Below, one piece after another: positions 17,468-25,116 of a stretch of DNA of 64,000 nucleotides. The DNA is from Micromonospora sp. DSM 45708 (GTDB lineage Bacteria; Actinomycetota; Actinomycetes; Mycobacteriales; Micromonosporaceae). Position 1 is the first letter of the stretch, and each line of letters begins with the position of its first letter. The notes beneath the pieces were generated by a model. The model did not search any database. It was not told where the DNA came from and worked only from the letters and a program-made list of their open reading frames with translations. Location of the stretch: assembly GCF_039566955.1 (NCBI RefSeq), contig NZ_CP154796.1, positions 2,108,001 through 2,172,000 on the forward strand, in the 5' to 3' direction. A program made the translations under genes and the position numbers.

Positions 17468-18880
17468 TCACCAGCCGACGGCGACGACCAACCACTGCGG
17501 GTCGCTGTGCGACACGAACGACGACTGGTCGGCGACGTCGTCGTACGGGAAGCCGTAGGCGCGGCCGTTGATGGCGCGGTCGTGCCAGAACTTCGCGTAC
17601 CAGTTGGCCGGTGACTGCTGGTAGAAGCGGGTCGGGTCCTCCCACTGCGTCCGGGGCAACTGCGCGGTGTGCCGGTTCAGCGCGGCACAGCCGGTCGGGT
17701 CACCGGCGAACCGGCCGGCGCAGCCGAAGATGTCCGACGTGGCCGCCGACAGCCCGACCGAGTCGGCGTACGCGGTGAAGTAGCCGGCGTACTGGCCGCC
17801 GGCCCGGAACTGCGGCGAGCTGCCCGGCGCCGGGATCCGGTAGGGCGCCTCGATGCTGGCGAGATGCTTGAACTCCGCCGGCACCGCGTCGGCGAAGCGC
17901 TGGAACGTCACCGAGCGGTCCTCGGCGAAGGTCGCCTCGTTCTCGCCGACCGCGACGTCGTAGCCGTCGCGGGCGTGCAGCCGCATCGCCAGCTTGAGCG
18001 CGAACGCGTCGACCCGGGTGGTGTTGCCGTTGAACTGGTTCGCGCCCACGGTGAACTCGATGAAGTCGCTGTACTGACTGGTCGGCGAGCCGAGGCGGAA
18101 GTACATCCGGCCCGCGGAGTTGACCGGCATGTCCAGGTAGGGCTGCTCGGCGATGGAGCGCGTCTGCCCGTTGAAGCTCCAGTAGACCTGGCTGTCGGGG
18201 TAGCGGCCGTTGGTCCGGTTGAGCACCTTGACGGTGAGCACGTTGCGGGCCGGCGGGATGCTTGTCGTGTCACCCCAGAACCCGCCGGTCGGCGGTGGGG
18301 TGGTCGGCGGTGTCGTCGAGCCGTCGGTGGTGGCGACCGCCACCTCCCAGAGCGAGTAGCCGTAGGGCGTGGCCCGGCCGGTGCCGTACATCCGCAGGTA
18401 GCGGCCGGTGCCGGTGACCGCGAGGGTCTGCGTGCCGCCGGTGCCGGTGGTGGTCGAGGAGACGGTGGTCCACGGCCCGTCCGGTCCGGCCGCCACCTGG
18501 AGCTGGAAGGCCACCGCGTACGCGGCCTCCCACCGGAGCACCACCTGGCAGATGTTCTGGGTGGTGCCGAGGTCGATGCGCAGCCACTGCGGGTCGGCGA
18601 ACGCGCTCGACCACCGGGTGCCGGTGTTGCCGTCGACCGCGGCCGAGGCCGGGAAGGCGGCGCTCTCGGTGGACGAGGCGACCGCCGGACGGCCGGCGGC
18701 CACGTTGCCGCCGCAGGCGGCGAGGCCCGGGGCGGCGCCCGCCGAGGGGGCGGTGGCGAGCATGCCGCCGGCGAGCAGGGTGAGCGCGGTGACGGCGGCG
18801 GCGAGCAGCCGACGCCCGGGACGGCCGGGGGCGGGACGGGCCGGCACGAGCCGGTGCGGGACGGGTGGGGTGGGGGACAT
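17468..18880 (-). CDS. Secreted GH64 beta-1,3-glucanase with F5/8-type C domain
   Basis: A 470-residue exported enzyme; ATG 18880 has AAGGAGG 5 nt upstream. Signal peptide residues 1-48. One discoidin/CBM32-like domain (residues ~58-185) is closely related to those in the GH16 and GH3 proteins. After a Pro/Thr linker the catalytic part reads VYWSFNGQTRSIAEQPYLDM, SQYSDFIEFTVGANQFNGN, TTRVDAFALKLAMRLHARDG and YGFPYDDVADQSSFVSHSDP, the pattern of GH64 (laminaripentaose-producing beta-1,3-glucanase, thaumatin-like fold). Family knowledge: it releases long oligomers from beta-1,3-glucan, complementing the GH16 endo-enzyme. It is divergent from the GH3 gene and has its own operator at 18906. Confidence 0.92.
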   Translation of the reverse strand: MSPTPPVPHRLVPARPAPGRPGRRLLAAAVTALTLLAGGMLATAPSAGAAPGLAACGGNVAAGRPAVASSTESAAFPASAAVDGNTGTRWSSAFADPQWLRIDLGTTQNICQVVLRWEAAYAVAFQLQVAAGPDGPWTTVSSTTTGTGGTQTLAVTGTGRYLRMYGTGRATPYGYSLWEVAVATTDGSTTPPTTPPPTGGFWGDTTSIPPARNVLTVKVLNRTNGRYPDSQVYWSFNGQTRSIAEQPYLDMPVNSAGRMYFRLGSPTSQYSDFIEFTVGANQFNGNTTRVDAFALKLAMRLHARDGYDVAVGENEATFAEDRSVTFQRFADAVPAEFKHLASIEAPYRIPAPGSSPQFRAGGQYAGYFTAYADSVGLSAATSDIFGCAGRFAGDPTGCAALNRHTAQLPRTQWEDPTRFYQQSPANWYAKFWHDRAINGRAYGFPYDDVADQSSFVSHSDPQWLVVAVGW

Positions 18881-18905
18881 GAACGCCTCCTTCGGTGGAT
18901 CCGAC

Positions 18906-18919
18906 GGAGGGCGCTCTCT
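18906..18919. promoter_or_regulatory. CebR/CelR-like operator at GH64 start site
   Basis: GGAGGGCGCTCTCT differs from the 11363 site at only two positions. It lies 33 nt beyond a minus-strand TTGACA (18958-18953), at the expected transcription start of the GH64 gene, 26 nt before its ATG. Confidence 0.65.
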
Positions 18920-19004
18920 CGGTCACCGAGGGTGGACCCGGATCGCGGTCGCTGTCAAGGAACAACCGGCGCTCCATGATCTTTTCCGGACTTCCCGCGC
19001 ATCG

Positions 19005-19033
19005 TTGACTCAGTGAAGAGTGTCGATGACGCT
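19005..19033 (+). promoter_or_regulatory. Promoter of the GH3 gene
   Basis: TTGACT (19005-19010), 17 nt and GACGCT (19028-19033) precede a start site at about 19040. The -10 box is weak, as in the related GH16 and GH64 promoters, which have TTGACA and GAACCT or CACCCT. Confidence 0.5.
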
Positions 19034-19038
19034 GGATT

Positions 19039-19052
19039 CGAGGGCGCTCTCT
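19039..19052. promoter_or_regulatory. CebR/CelR-like operator at GH3 start site
   Basis: CGAGGGCGCTCTCT repeats the core of the 18906 site (13 of 14 identical) and covers the expected +1 of the GH3 promoter. Confidence 0.65.
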
Positions 19053-19089
19053 CCGCAAGGTCCCCACCATCACCGTCTGGGAGCCACGC

Positions 19090-22000
19090 ATGCCCGCGAC
19101 ACCACCGCTGTCCGCACCCGTGCGCCGCCGGCACCGCCCGGCCGGCGTGACGCTGGCGCTGCTCGCCCTCCTCGCCACGTGTCTCGTCGTGCCCGGCCCG
19201 GTCGCCGTCGCGGCCGGGCCGCTGATCTCGCAGGGACGCCCGACCACCGCCTCGTCGTCCGAGGGCGCCGCCACACCGGCCGCCGCCGCCACCGACGGCG
19301 ACGCCGGCACCCGTTGGTCCAGCACGTTCGCCGACCCGCAGTGGCTCCAGGTCGACCTCGGGGCGACCGCCACCATCGACCAGGTCCAGCTCGTCTGGGA
19401 GGCGGCCTACGCGACCGCGTTCCAGATCCAGGTGGCCGCCGCGCCGTCCGGACCGTGGACCACCGTCCACACCACCACCGCCGGCACCGGCGGCACGCAG
19501 ACCCTCGCGGTCACCGGCACCGGCCGGTACGTGCGGATGTACGGCACGAGTCGGGCCACCGGCTACGGCTACTCGCTCTGGGAGTTCAAGGTCTTCGGCA
19601 GCATCGGCACCGTCCCGCCGCCCACCGGTCGGCCCATCTCGGAGTTCCGGAAGGTCGCCGCGTCCTCGTGGGAGGGCGGCAACGCGCCCGCCGCCGCGCT
19701 CGACGGGCGGAGCACCACCCGCTGGTCGAGCCAGTTCGGCAGCGACCCGCAGTGGCTCAGCATCGACTTCGGCGGCCTCGCCACCATCAACCGGGTGGTG
19801 CTCGTGTGGGAGGCCGCCTACGCCACCGGCTACCGGCTGGAGACCTCCGCCGACGGTGCCACCTGGACCACGATCTACGCCACCACCACCGGCCGGGGCG
19901 GCACCGAACAGCTCACCGTCACCGGTTCCGGCCGCTACCTGCGTCTCTACGGCACCGCCCGGGCCACCGGCTACGGCTACTCGCTGTGGGAGGTGCAGGC
20001 GTACGGCGGCGTCGACGACACGGCCACCACCGCGCCGCTGCTCTCCGGCCCCACCCGCCCGCCGGCGACCCGCGACCAGTTCGCGCTGACCGCGCCGGCC
20101 GACGCGGCGATGGTCACCACCACCCGCCGGCCCGCGCTGAGCTGGACGGCGGTCGCCGGCGCGACCCGCTACCAGGTGTGGATCAACATCAGTCGCACCG
20201 ACTACGACTTCACCGCCGCCGGCAACCTGCTCGACCTCTACACCAAGGTCGCCGAGCCGACCGGCACGACGTACACGCCCACCTGGGACCTGCCGGACCG
20301 CTGGACCTATCAGTGGTACGTGACCACCGTCGGCGGCACGCCGGTCACGTCGAACATCCGGCGCTTCAGCGTCTACCTGCCCGAGCTGGAGAGCGTCGCC
20401 GACGGGATCGGCATCGTCGCCGACGCCCGCGACCTCAACCGCAGCGGCGCCATCGAACCGTACGAGAACTGGCGGCTGCCGGTGCAGAGCCGGGTGGACG
20501 ACCTGCTCGCCCGGATGACGCCCGAGGAGAAGGCGTACCAGCTGTTCTACAACGCCCAGGCGTACCCCCGGTCGGGTTGGCACTTCGGCCCCGCGCAGGC
20601 GGCGGACCTGCACAGCCAACTGCTCGCCTCGGCCGGCACCCGGCTGGGCATCCCGTTCGTCTCGGCGGGCGACACCATCCACGGCTACCAGACGACGTAC
20701 CCGATGCAGAGCGCGCTGGCCGCGGCGAAGAACTATCCCCTCGACTACCAACTCGGCGACGTGCAGCGGCGGGAACAGCTGGAGGTCGGCACCCGTGGTG
20801 TGCTCGGTCCGCTGGCCGAGGTCGGCACCAAGGTGATCTACCCCCGGATCCAGGAGGGCAACGGCGAGAACGCGCAGGTCGCCGCGGCCCAGGTCCGCGC
20901 CCTGGTGGCCGGCCTCCAGGGCGGTCCGGAGCTGAACCCGCACTCGGTGCTGGCGACGGTCAAGCACTGGCCCGGCGAGGGCGCCGGCGGCGAGGCCCTG
21001 ATCGTCTACGACAGCGTGACGATCAAGTACCACATGATCCCGTTCCGCGCGGCGATGGAGGCCGGCGCGGTCAACATCATGCCCGGATACGCGGGCAGCT
21101 CACTGCTCGACCCGGGCGGCCCCGGCGCCGGCGACAGCGCCAAGATCCTCGCCTACCTGCGGCAGAACCTCGGCTACCAGGGTCTGATCACCACCGACTG
21201 GCTGCCGTCGGGCTCCTGGATCGGCGCGGCGAAGGCCGGCTCCGACGTGATGGGCGGCGCCGACCCGGGCGCGGCCGGCTTCTCGATCGCCGACTTCGTG
21301 GCCAACGTGCCAGCGTCGCGCATCGACGACGCGGTCCGGCGGGTGCTGCGGCTGAAGTTCCAGCTCGGCATCTTCGAGGCCCCCTACGGCGACCCGGTCA
21401 ACGGCCCGTACCGCTTCCACCAGCCGGCGTACACGGCGCTGGCCGGCCAGGCCTCCCGCGAGGCGATGACGCTGCTGAAGAACGACGCCGGCACGCTGCC
21501 GGTGCGGCTCGCCGCCGGTGACGACATCGTGGTCGCCGGTCCACGGGCGGCCGACGGCGGCGCCTGCTGCGTGTGGACCAGCTTCTTCCACGCCGAGTAC
21601 GGGTCGCAGACGATCCTGGACGCGGTCCGGGCCCGGGCCGCCCAGGCCGGGGTGACCGTGCACCAGGACGACAGCCCGAACCCGAAGCTGGCGGTCGTCG
21701 CGGTCGGCGAGGCCTCCTACACCCACGCCACCAACTGGCCCAAGGAGCAGCCGTACCTGCCGCCGGACCAGCTCGCGGTGATCCAGAAGTTCCGCGCCCG
21801 GGGCATCCCGGTGGTGGTGGCGCTGGTGCTGCCCCGGCCCTACGTCATCACCGAGTGGCGTGACCTGGCCAGCGCCATCGTGGTCACCTACCGGGGCGGT
21901 GAGGAGATGGGCCCGGCCCTGGCCGGCCTGCTCTTCGGTGACTACCAGCCGCGCGGCAAGCTGCCCTGGCAACTGCCCCGCAACCTCTCCGACGTGCTGC

Positions 22001-22179
22001 GTCCCGGCGGCACCGACACCCCGGCCGACGCGGTCGAGTCGTGGGACCTGCCGTACGACCTGGGCGCGACCGCGACCGAGCGGGGTCAGATCCGGGCCTC
22101 GATCGACGCCGGCCAGCCACCGGCGACGACATACGGCAATCCGCTCTACCCCTACGGTGCCGGGCTGACCGGTTTCTGA
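19090..22179 (+). CDS. Secreted GH3 beta-glucosidase-type enzyme with two F5/8-type C domains
   Basis: A 1029-residue exported protein; ATG 19090 follows GGGAG. Signal peptide residues ~1-41. Two discoidin/CBM32-like domains (residues ~45-175 and ~180-315), then a beta-sandwich with the look of a fibronectin-type domain (TRRPALSWTAVAGATRYQVW). From ~residue 455 it is a GH3 enzyme: RVDDLLARMTPEEKAYQLFY, then HSVLATVKHWPGEGA with the substrate-binding KH pair, and GLITTDWLPSG with nucleophile Asp703. The C-terminal alpha/beta sandwich ends in GEEMGPALAGLLFGDYQPRG. Family knowledge: exo-acting retaining beta-glucosidase, beta-xylosidase or NAGase. With GH16 and GH64 next door, finishing beta-1,3-gluco-oligomers is the best guess. 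Confidence 0.9.
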   Translation: MPATPPLSAPVRRRHRPAGVTLALLALLATCLVVPGPVAVAAGPLISQGRPTTASSSEGAATPAAAATDGDAGTRWSSTFADPQWLQVDLGATATIDQVQLVWEAAYATAFQIQVAAAPSGPWTTVHTTTAGTGGTQTLAVTGTGRYVRMYGTSRATGYGYSLWEFKVFGSIGTVPPPTGRPISEFRKVAASSWEGGNAPAAALDGRSTTRWSSQFGSDPQWLSIDFGGLATINRVVLVWEAAYATGYRLETSADGATWTTIYATTTGRGGTEQLTVTGSGRYLRLYGTARATGYGYSLWEVQAYGGVDDTATTAPLLSGPTRPPATRDQFALTAPADAAMVTTTRRPALSWTAVAGATRYQVWINISRTDYDFTAAGNLLDLYTKVAEPTGTTYTPTWDLPDRWTYQWYVTTVGGTPVTSNIRRFSVYLPELESVADGIGIVADARDLNRSGAIEPYENWRLPVQSRVDDLLARMTPEEKAYQLFYNAQAYPRSGWHFGPAQAADLHSQLLASAGTRLGIPFVSAGDTIHGYQTTYPMQSALAAAKNYPLDYQLGDVQRREQLEVGTRGVLGPLAEVGTKVIYPRIQEGNGENAQVAAAQVRALVAGLQGGPELNPHSVLATVKHWPGEGAGGEALIVYDSVTIKYHMIPFRAAMEAGAVNIMPGYAGSSLLDPGGPGAGDSAKILAYLRQNLGYQGLITTDWLPSGSWIGAAKAGSDVMGGADPGAAGFSIADFVANVPASRIDDAVRRVLRLKFQLGIFEAPYGDPVNGPYRFHQPAYTALAGQASREAMTLLKNDAGTLPVRLAAGDDIVVAGPRAADGGACCVWTSFFHAEYGSQTILDAVRARAAQAGVTVHQDDSPNPKLAVVAVGEASYTHATNWPKEQPYLPPDQLAVIQKFRARGIPVVVALVLPRPYVITEWRDLASAIVVTYRGGEEMGPALAGLLFGDYQPRGKLPWQLPRNLSDVLRPGGTDTPADAVESWDLPYDLGATATERGQIRASIDAGQPPATTYGNPLYPYGAGLTGF

Positions 22180-22185
22180 GCGCAC

Positions 22186-22225
22186 GGGCGGGGCGGGGGG
22201 CGCCCCCCCCCCCCCGCGCCGCCCC
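22186..22225. terminator. G/C-tract hairpin between convergent genes
   Basis: GGGCGGGGCGGGGGG (22186-22200) faces a run of 13 C (22203-22215) and GCGCCGCCCC, giving a long GC stem between the GH3 stop and the DUF1206 stop. The C13 tract is prone to sequencing error, so its length is uncertain. Confidence 0.6.
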
Positions 22226-22228
22226 GGG

Positions 22229-23032
22229 TCACACCTTGCGGAAGCGCGCCTCGGTCACCGCGAACAGACCGTACGCCGCGAACCCGGCCGCGACCACGAG
22301 CAGCAGCCCGGTGCCGTACGGCTCGCCGGCCAGCGTCCGCAGCGCCGCGTCGAGCCCACGCGCCCGGTCCGGCTCGTACCGCCACGCCGCCAGGACGAAC
22401 AGCACGCCGGCGATCCCGTACGCCAGCCCCTTGGCCACGAATCCCGCCATGCCGAGCCGGCGCACGAGCCGCCGGGTCGCCGCCGCCATCTCGCCGACCC
22501 GCAGGTGCTTCTCGAAGCGCCCGGTGGCCCCGACGAACGCCAGCCATCCCCCGAGCCCGGCCAGGACCAGGCCCGCCGCGAGAACGGCGAGCCGTCCGCC
22601 GCTCGACGCGAGCAGACCCTCGGCGGTGTCCTGCTGGGTGTCGGCGCTGGACGACTTCTTGCCGCGCAGCACCTTCACCCCGCTGAACGCGAGGTACAGG
22701 TAGAACGCGGCCCGGCCGGCCGACGCCACCCGCTCGGTCAGCCGGCGCTCCCGGAACATCTCCAGCACCTGCCAGACCGCCATGGCCACCAGCCCGACGA
22801 CGATCGCCACGACGAGCGCCAGGCCGAACGGCTCGTCGGCGATCTCCTGCATGGCGCCCGACTGGTCGCCGTCGGCGGCCGGCCCGCCCGAGGCGACCCG
22901 GACGACCACCCAGGCGAAGAGCAGGTGCAGAATGCCGTAGCCGATGAAGCCGGCCCGGGTGAGACGCTCCAGGGTGGGGTTGTCGGCGGCGCGGGAGACG
23001 GTGCCGCGAGCCCGCGAGGACAGCGATGACAT
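22229..23032 (-). CDS. DUF1206 integral membrane protein
   Basis: A 267-residue membrane protein with about six hydrophobic segments arranged as three similar pairs. Each pair starts with a phrase like TRAGFIGYGILHLLFAWVVV, SAGRAAFYLYLAFSGVKVL and GMAGFVAKGLAYGIAGVLFV, the internal threefold repeat of DUF1206. Its function is unknown. It is common in actinobacteria and most likely outside the biosynthetic cluster, marking its left border; the next gene diverges from it. The start at 23032 was picked because MSSLSSRARGTVSRAADNP begins the usual DUF1206 N-terminus. Confidence 0.8.
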   Translation of the reverse strand: MSSLSSRARGTVSRAADNPTLERLTRAGFIGYGILHLLFAWVVVRVASGGPAADGDQSGAMQEIADEPFGLALVVAIVVGLVAMAVWQVLEMFRERRLTERVASAGRAAFYLYLAFSGVKVLRGKKSSSADTQQDTAEGLLASSGGRLAVLAAGLVLAGLGGWLAFVGATGRFEKHLRVGEMAAATRRLVRRLGMAGFVAKGLAYGIAGVLFVLAAWRYEPDRARGLDAALRTLAGEPYGTGLLLVVAAGFAAYGLFAVTEARFRKV

Positions 23033-23158
23033 GCGCCGACATTGACCCGTAGCGGCTCCGGCGAAACGTGGGCGGGGCGAGGTCGCCGTCGACACGGTGG
23101 CGAGACGCCGCCCGGCCGGTTCGCGTCGGGCACACCCCGGCGGCGGTGCCGCCGTGTC

Positions 23159-23164
23159 TATGCT
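23159..23164 (+). promoter_or_regulatory. Leaderless-type -10 box for thioesterase gene
   Basis: TATGCT lies 7 nt before ATG 23172, the arrangement of actinobacterial leaderless genes, and no RBS is present. No clear -35 box was found. Confidence 0.45.
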
Positions 23165-23171
23165 CGTGGTC

Positions 23172-23963
23172 ATGTCCCTGGGGAGCGCGGGCGGCGCGGA
23201 CCGCTGGTTCGGGCCGGTGACCGGGACGGCCGGCGGGGCCCAGGTGTTCGTCTTCCCGTACGCCGGCGGCATCGCCGCGTCGTTCACGTCCTGGCGGGAG
23301 GCGGCCCCGCCGGAGCTGTCGGTGCGGGTCGCGCAGTTGCCGGCGCGGGGGGTCCGGTTGCACGAGCCGCCCGTCGACGACCTGACCGAGCTGGTGGCGG
23401 AGCTGACGACGGCGGTCACCGAGCGGGCCTCGGGCCCGTTCCTGCTGTTCGGGCACAGCCTGGGCGCGCTGGTGGCGTTCGAGGTGACCCGGGAGCTGCG
23501 CCGCCGGGGCGGCCCCGATCCGCTGGCGTTGCTGGTCGGCGGCGCCGAGGGGCCGCAGACCCGGCGGGTCGCGCGGCGCTGCCACGAGCTCGACGACGCC
23601 GGCCTGATCGAGGCGCTGCGCGACTTCGGGACCACGTCGGCCGCGCTGCTGGCCGACCGGGAGCTGATGGAGCTGATCCTGCCGGGGATCCGGGCCGACT
23701 TCGCCCTGTCCGAGCGGTACGCCTACCGTGCCGGGCCGCCGCTGGAGTTGCCGGTGCACGTGCTGCTCGGCGACCGGGACGAGCACGTCGACCCGGGCCG
23801 GGCAGCCGGGTGGGCGCGGGACTGCGCCACCCCGCCGCAGGTCCACGTGTTCGCCGGGGGGCACTTCTTCCTGGCCGAGCACCGGTCGGAAATCCTGGAC
23901 CTGATGCGACGCATCGTCACCGGTCACCCCGCTCCGGCGCATTCCGCGACAAAGGACAGGTAA
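23172..23963 (+). CDS. Type II thioesterase
   Basis: A 263-residue alpha/beta hydrolase with the RifR/GrsT-type pattern: VFVFPYAGGIAASFTSW near the N-terminus, nucleophile in FLLFGHSLGALVAFE (Ser96), and the late His in FAGGHFFLAEH, with an Asp in LLGDRDEHVD. Family knowledge: it clears stalled or wrongly primed acyl groups from carrier proteins of NRPS/PKS lines. It is the first gene of the cluster, divergent from the DUF1206 gene and 140 nt before the main operon. Start 23172 is preferred for its leaderless -10; ATG 23160 is possible. Confidence 0.88.
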   Translation: MSLGSAGGADRWFGPVTGTAGGAQVFVFPYAGGIAASFTSWREAAPPELSVRVAQLPARGVRLHEPPVDDLTELVAELTTAVTERASGPFLLFGHSLGALVAFEVTRELRRRGGPDPLALLVGGAEGPQTRRVARRCHELDDAGLIEALRDFGTTSAALLADRELMELILPGIRADFALSERYAYRAGPPLELPVHVLLGDRDEHVDPGRAAGWARDCATPPQVHVFAGGHFFLAEHRSEILDLMRRIVTGHPAPAHSATKDR

Positions 23964-24103
23964 GGACCCATCGGCGCGCGGGGGCTTCCACGATGCCGGC
24001 CGGCGGACATGGTGGATCGATGAGACGCGGTGCTAGAGTTCGCCATTCCTTCGTCGAGGAACGCCGCTGACGAGGCGGCATACCGTAGCGCGCCGAGGTG
24101 CTG

Positions 24104-25111
24104 ATGAGCCGGCCGTACCTGCCGTCCCTGGTCCTGCGCGACTACCTGCACGCGGTGGCGACACTGCATCCGCACCTGCGCGCGATGCTCGACTTCGGAC
24201 GGCCGGGCGCGGCCGACGCGCTGGCCGAGCTGGCCGCCACGGTGAGCGAGTTCGACACCGACTCCACCGGCCGGGGCGACTCGTACCGCCGGGCCCAGCG
24301 CGACACGCTGGTGCGCTGGACCGGAATGCGGCGCCTGCTGGAGTTGGCCACCCCGGCGGACGCCGAGCCGGCCACGCTGATCCTGGACGTGCTCGGCGGC
24401 GACGGCACCGTGGCCCGCGCCGCGAGCAGCCAGTCCGCCTGCTTCGAGTCCAAACTGGCGTTCGTCACCGGTGACGTGTCCGGCCACATGGTCGACCGGG
24501 CGCTCGCGCACGGCCTGCCCGCCGTGCGTCAGGCCGCCCACTTCCTCTTCCTGCGCGACGACAGTGTGGACGCGGTGCTGCTGGCGTACGGCACCCACCA
24601 CATCCCGGCGCACCGGCGGCCAACGGCGGTGGCGGAGGCGGCCCGGGTGGTCCGCCCCGGCGGCCGGATCGTGCTGCACGACTTCGACGAGTCCAGCCCG
24701 ATGGCCGGTTTCTTCGGCGAGGTGGTGCATCCGCACGCCGTCGGCGGCCACGACTACCGGCACTTCAGCCGCGCGGAGCTGGCCGGCCTGTTCGCCGGGG
24801 CCGACCTGCCGGTGCGCGTCGTCGACCTGTACGACCCGCTGATCGTGCGCGCCGACACCGAGCGGGCCGCGTACGCCGGGATGCGCGACTACGTCGGCGA
24901 CATGTACGGGCTCCGGGACTTCTTCGCGACGATCGGCGACGACGAGGTGTGGCGGTTGCTGACCCACCACTTCGACCACACCGGCTACCTGGCCGCGATC
25001 GGCGGCCGGGACGGCATCCCGGTCCGGCCGGTGGTCTACCGGGCCGACGGGCAGTTCGTCGCCGAGGTGCCCCGGATGGCGATCGTCGCGACCGCGACCA
25101 GGGCGGCGTGA
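24104..25111 (+). CDS. Class I SAM-dependent methyltransferase
   Basis: A 335-residue cytoplasmic protein. SAM-binding motif I is LILDVLGGDGTVARAA, followed by an acidic strand end FVTGDVSG, motif III-like VDAVLLAYGTHHIP and a post-motif VVRPGGRIVLHDFDESSP, as in ubiquinone/menaquinone-type methyltransferases. The substrate is unknown; in this cluster an O-, N- or C-methylation of the peptide-polyketide or of a precursor is likely. The start at 24104 follows GAGG at 5 nt. It ends 5 nt before the first NRPS gene, so it opens the main operon. A possible -10 (TAGAGT, 24034-24039) lies upstream without a clear -35. Confidence 0.8.
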   Translation: MSRPYLPSLVLRDYLHAVATLHPHLRAMLDFGRPGAADALAELAATVSEFDTDSTGRGDSYRRAQRDTLVRWTGMRRLLELATPADAEPATLILDVLGGDGTVARAASSQSACFESKLAFVTGDVSGHMVDRALAHGLPAVRQAAHFLFLRDDSVDAVLLAYGTHHIPAHRRPTAVAEAARVVRPGGRIVLHDFDESSPMAGFFGEVVHPHAVGGHDYRHFSRAELAGLFAGADLPVRVVDLYDPLIVRADTERAAYAGMRDYVGDMYGLRDFFATIGDDEVWRLLTHHFDHTGYLAAIGGRDGIPVRPVVYRADGQFVAEVPRMAIVATATRAA

Positions 25112-25116
25112 CCGCC

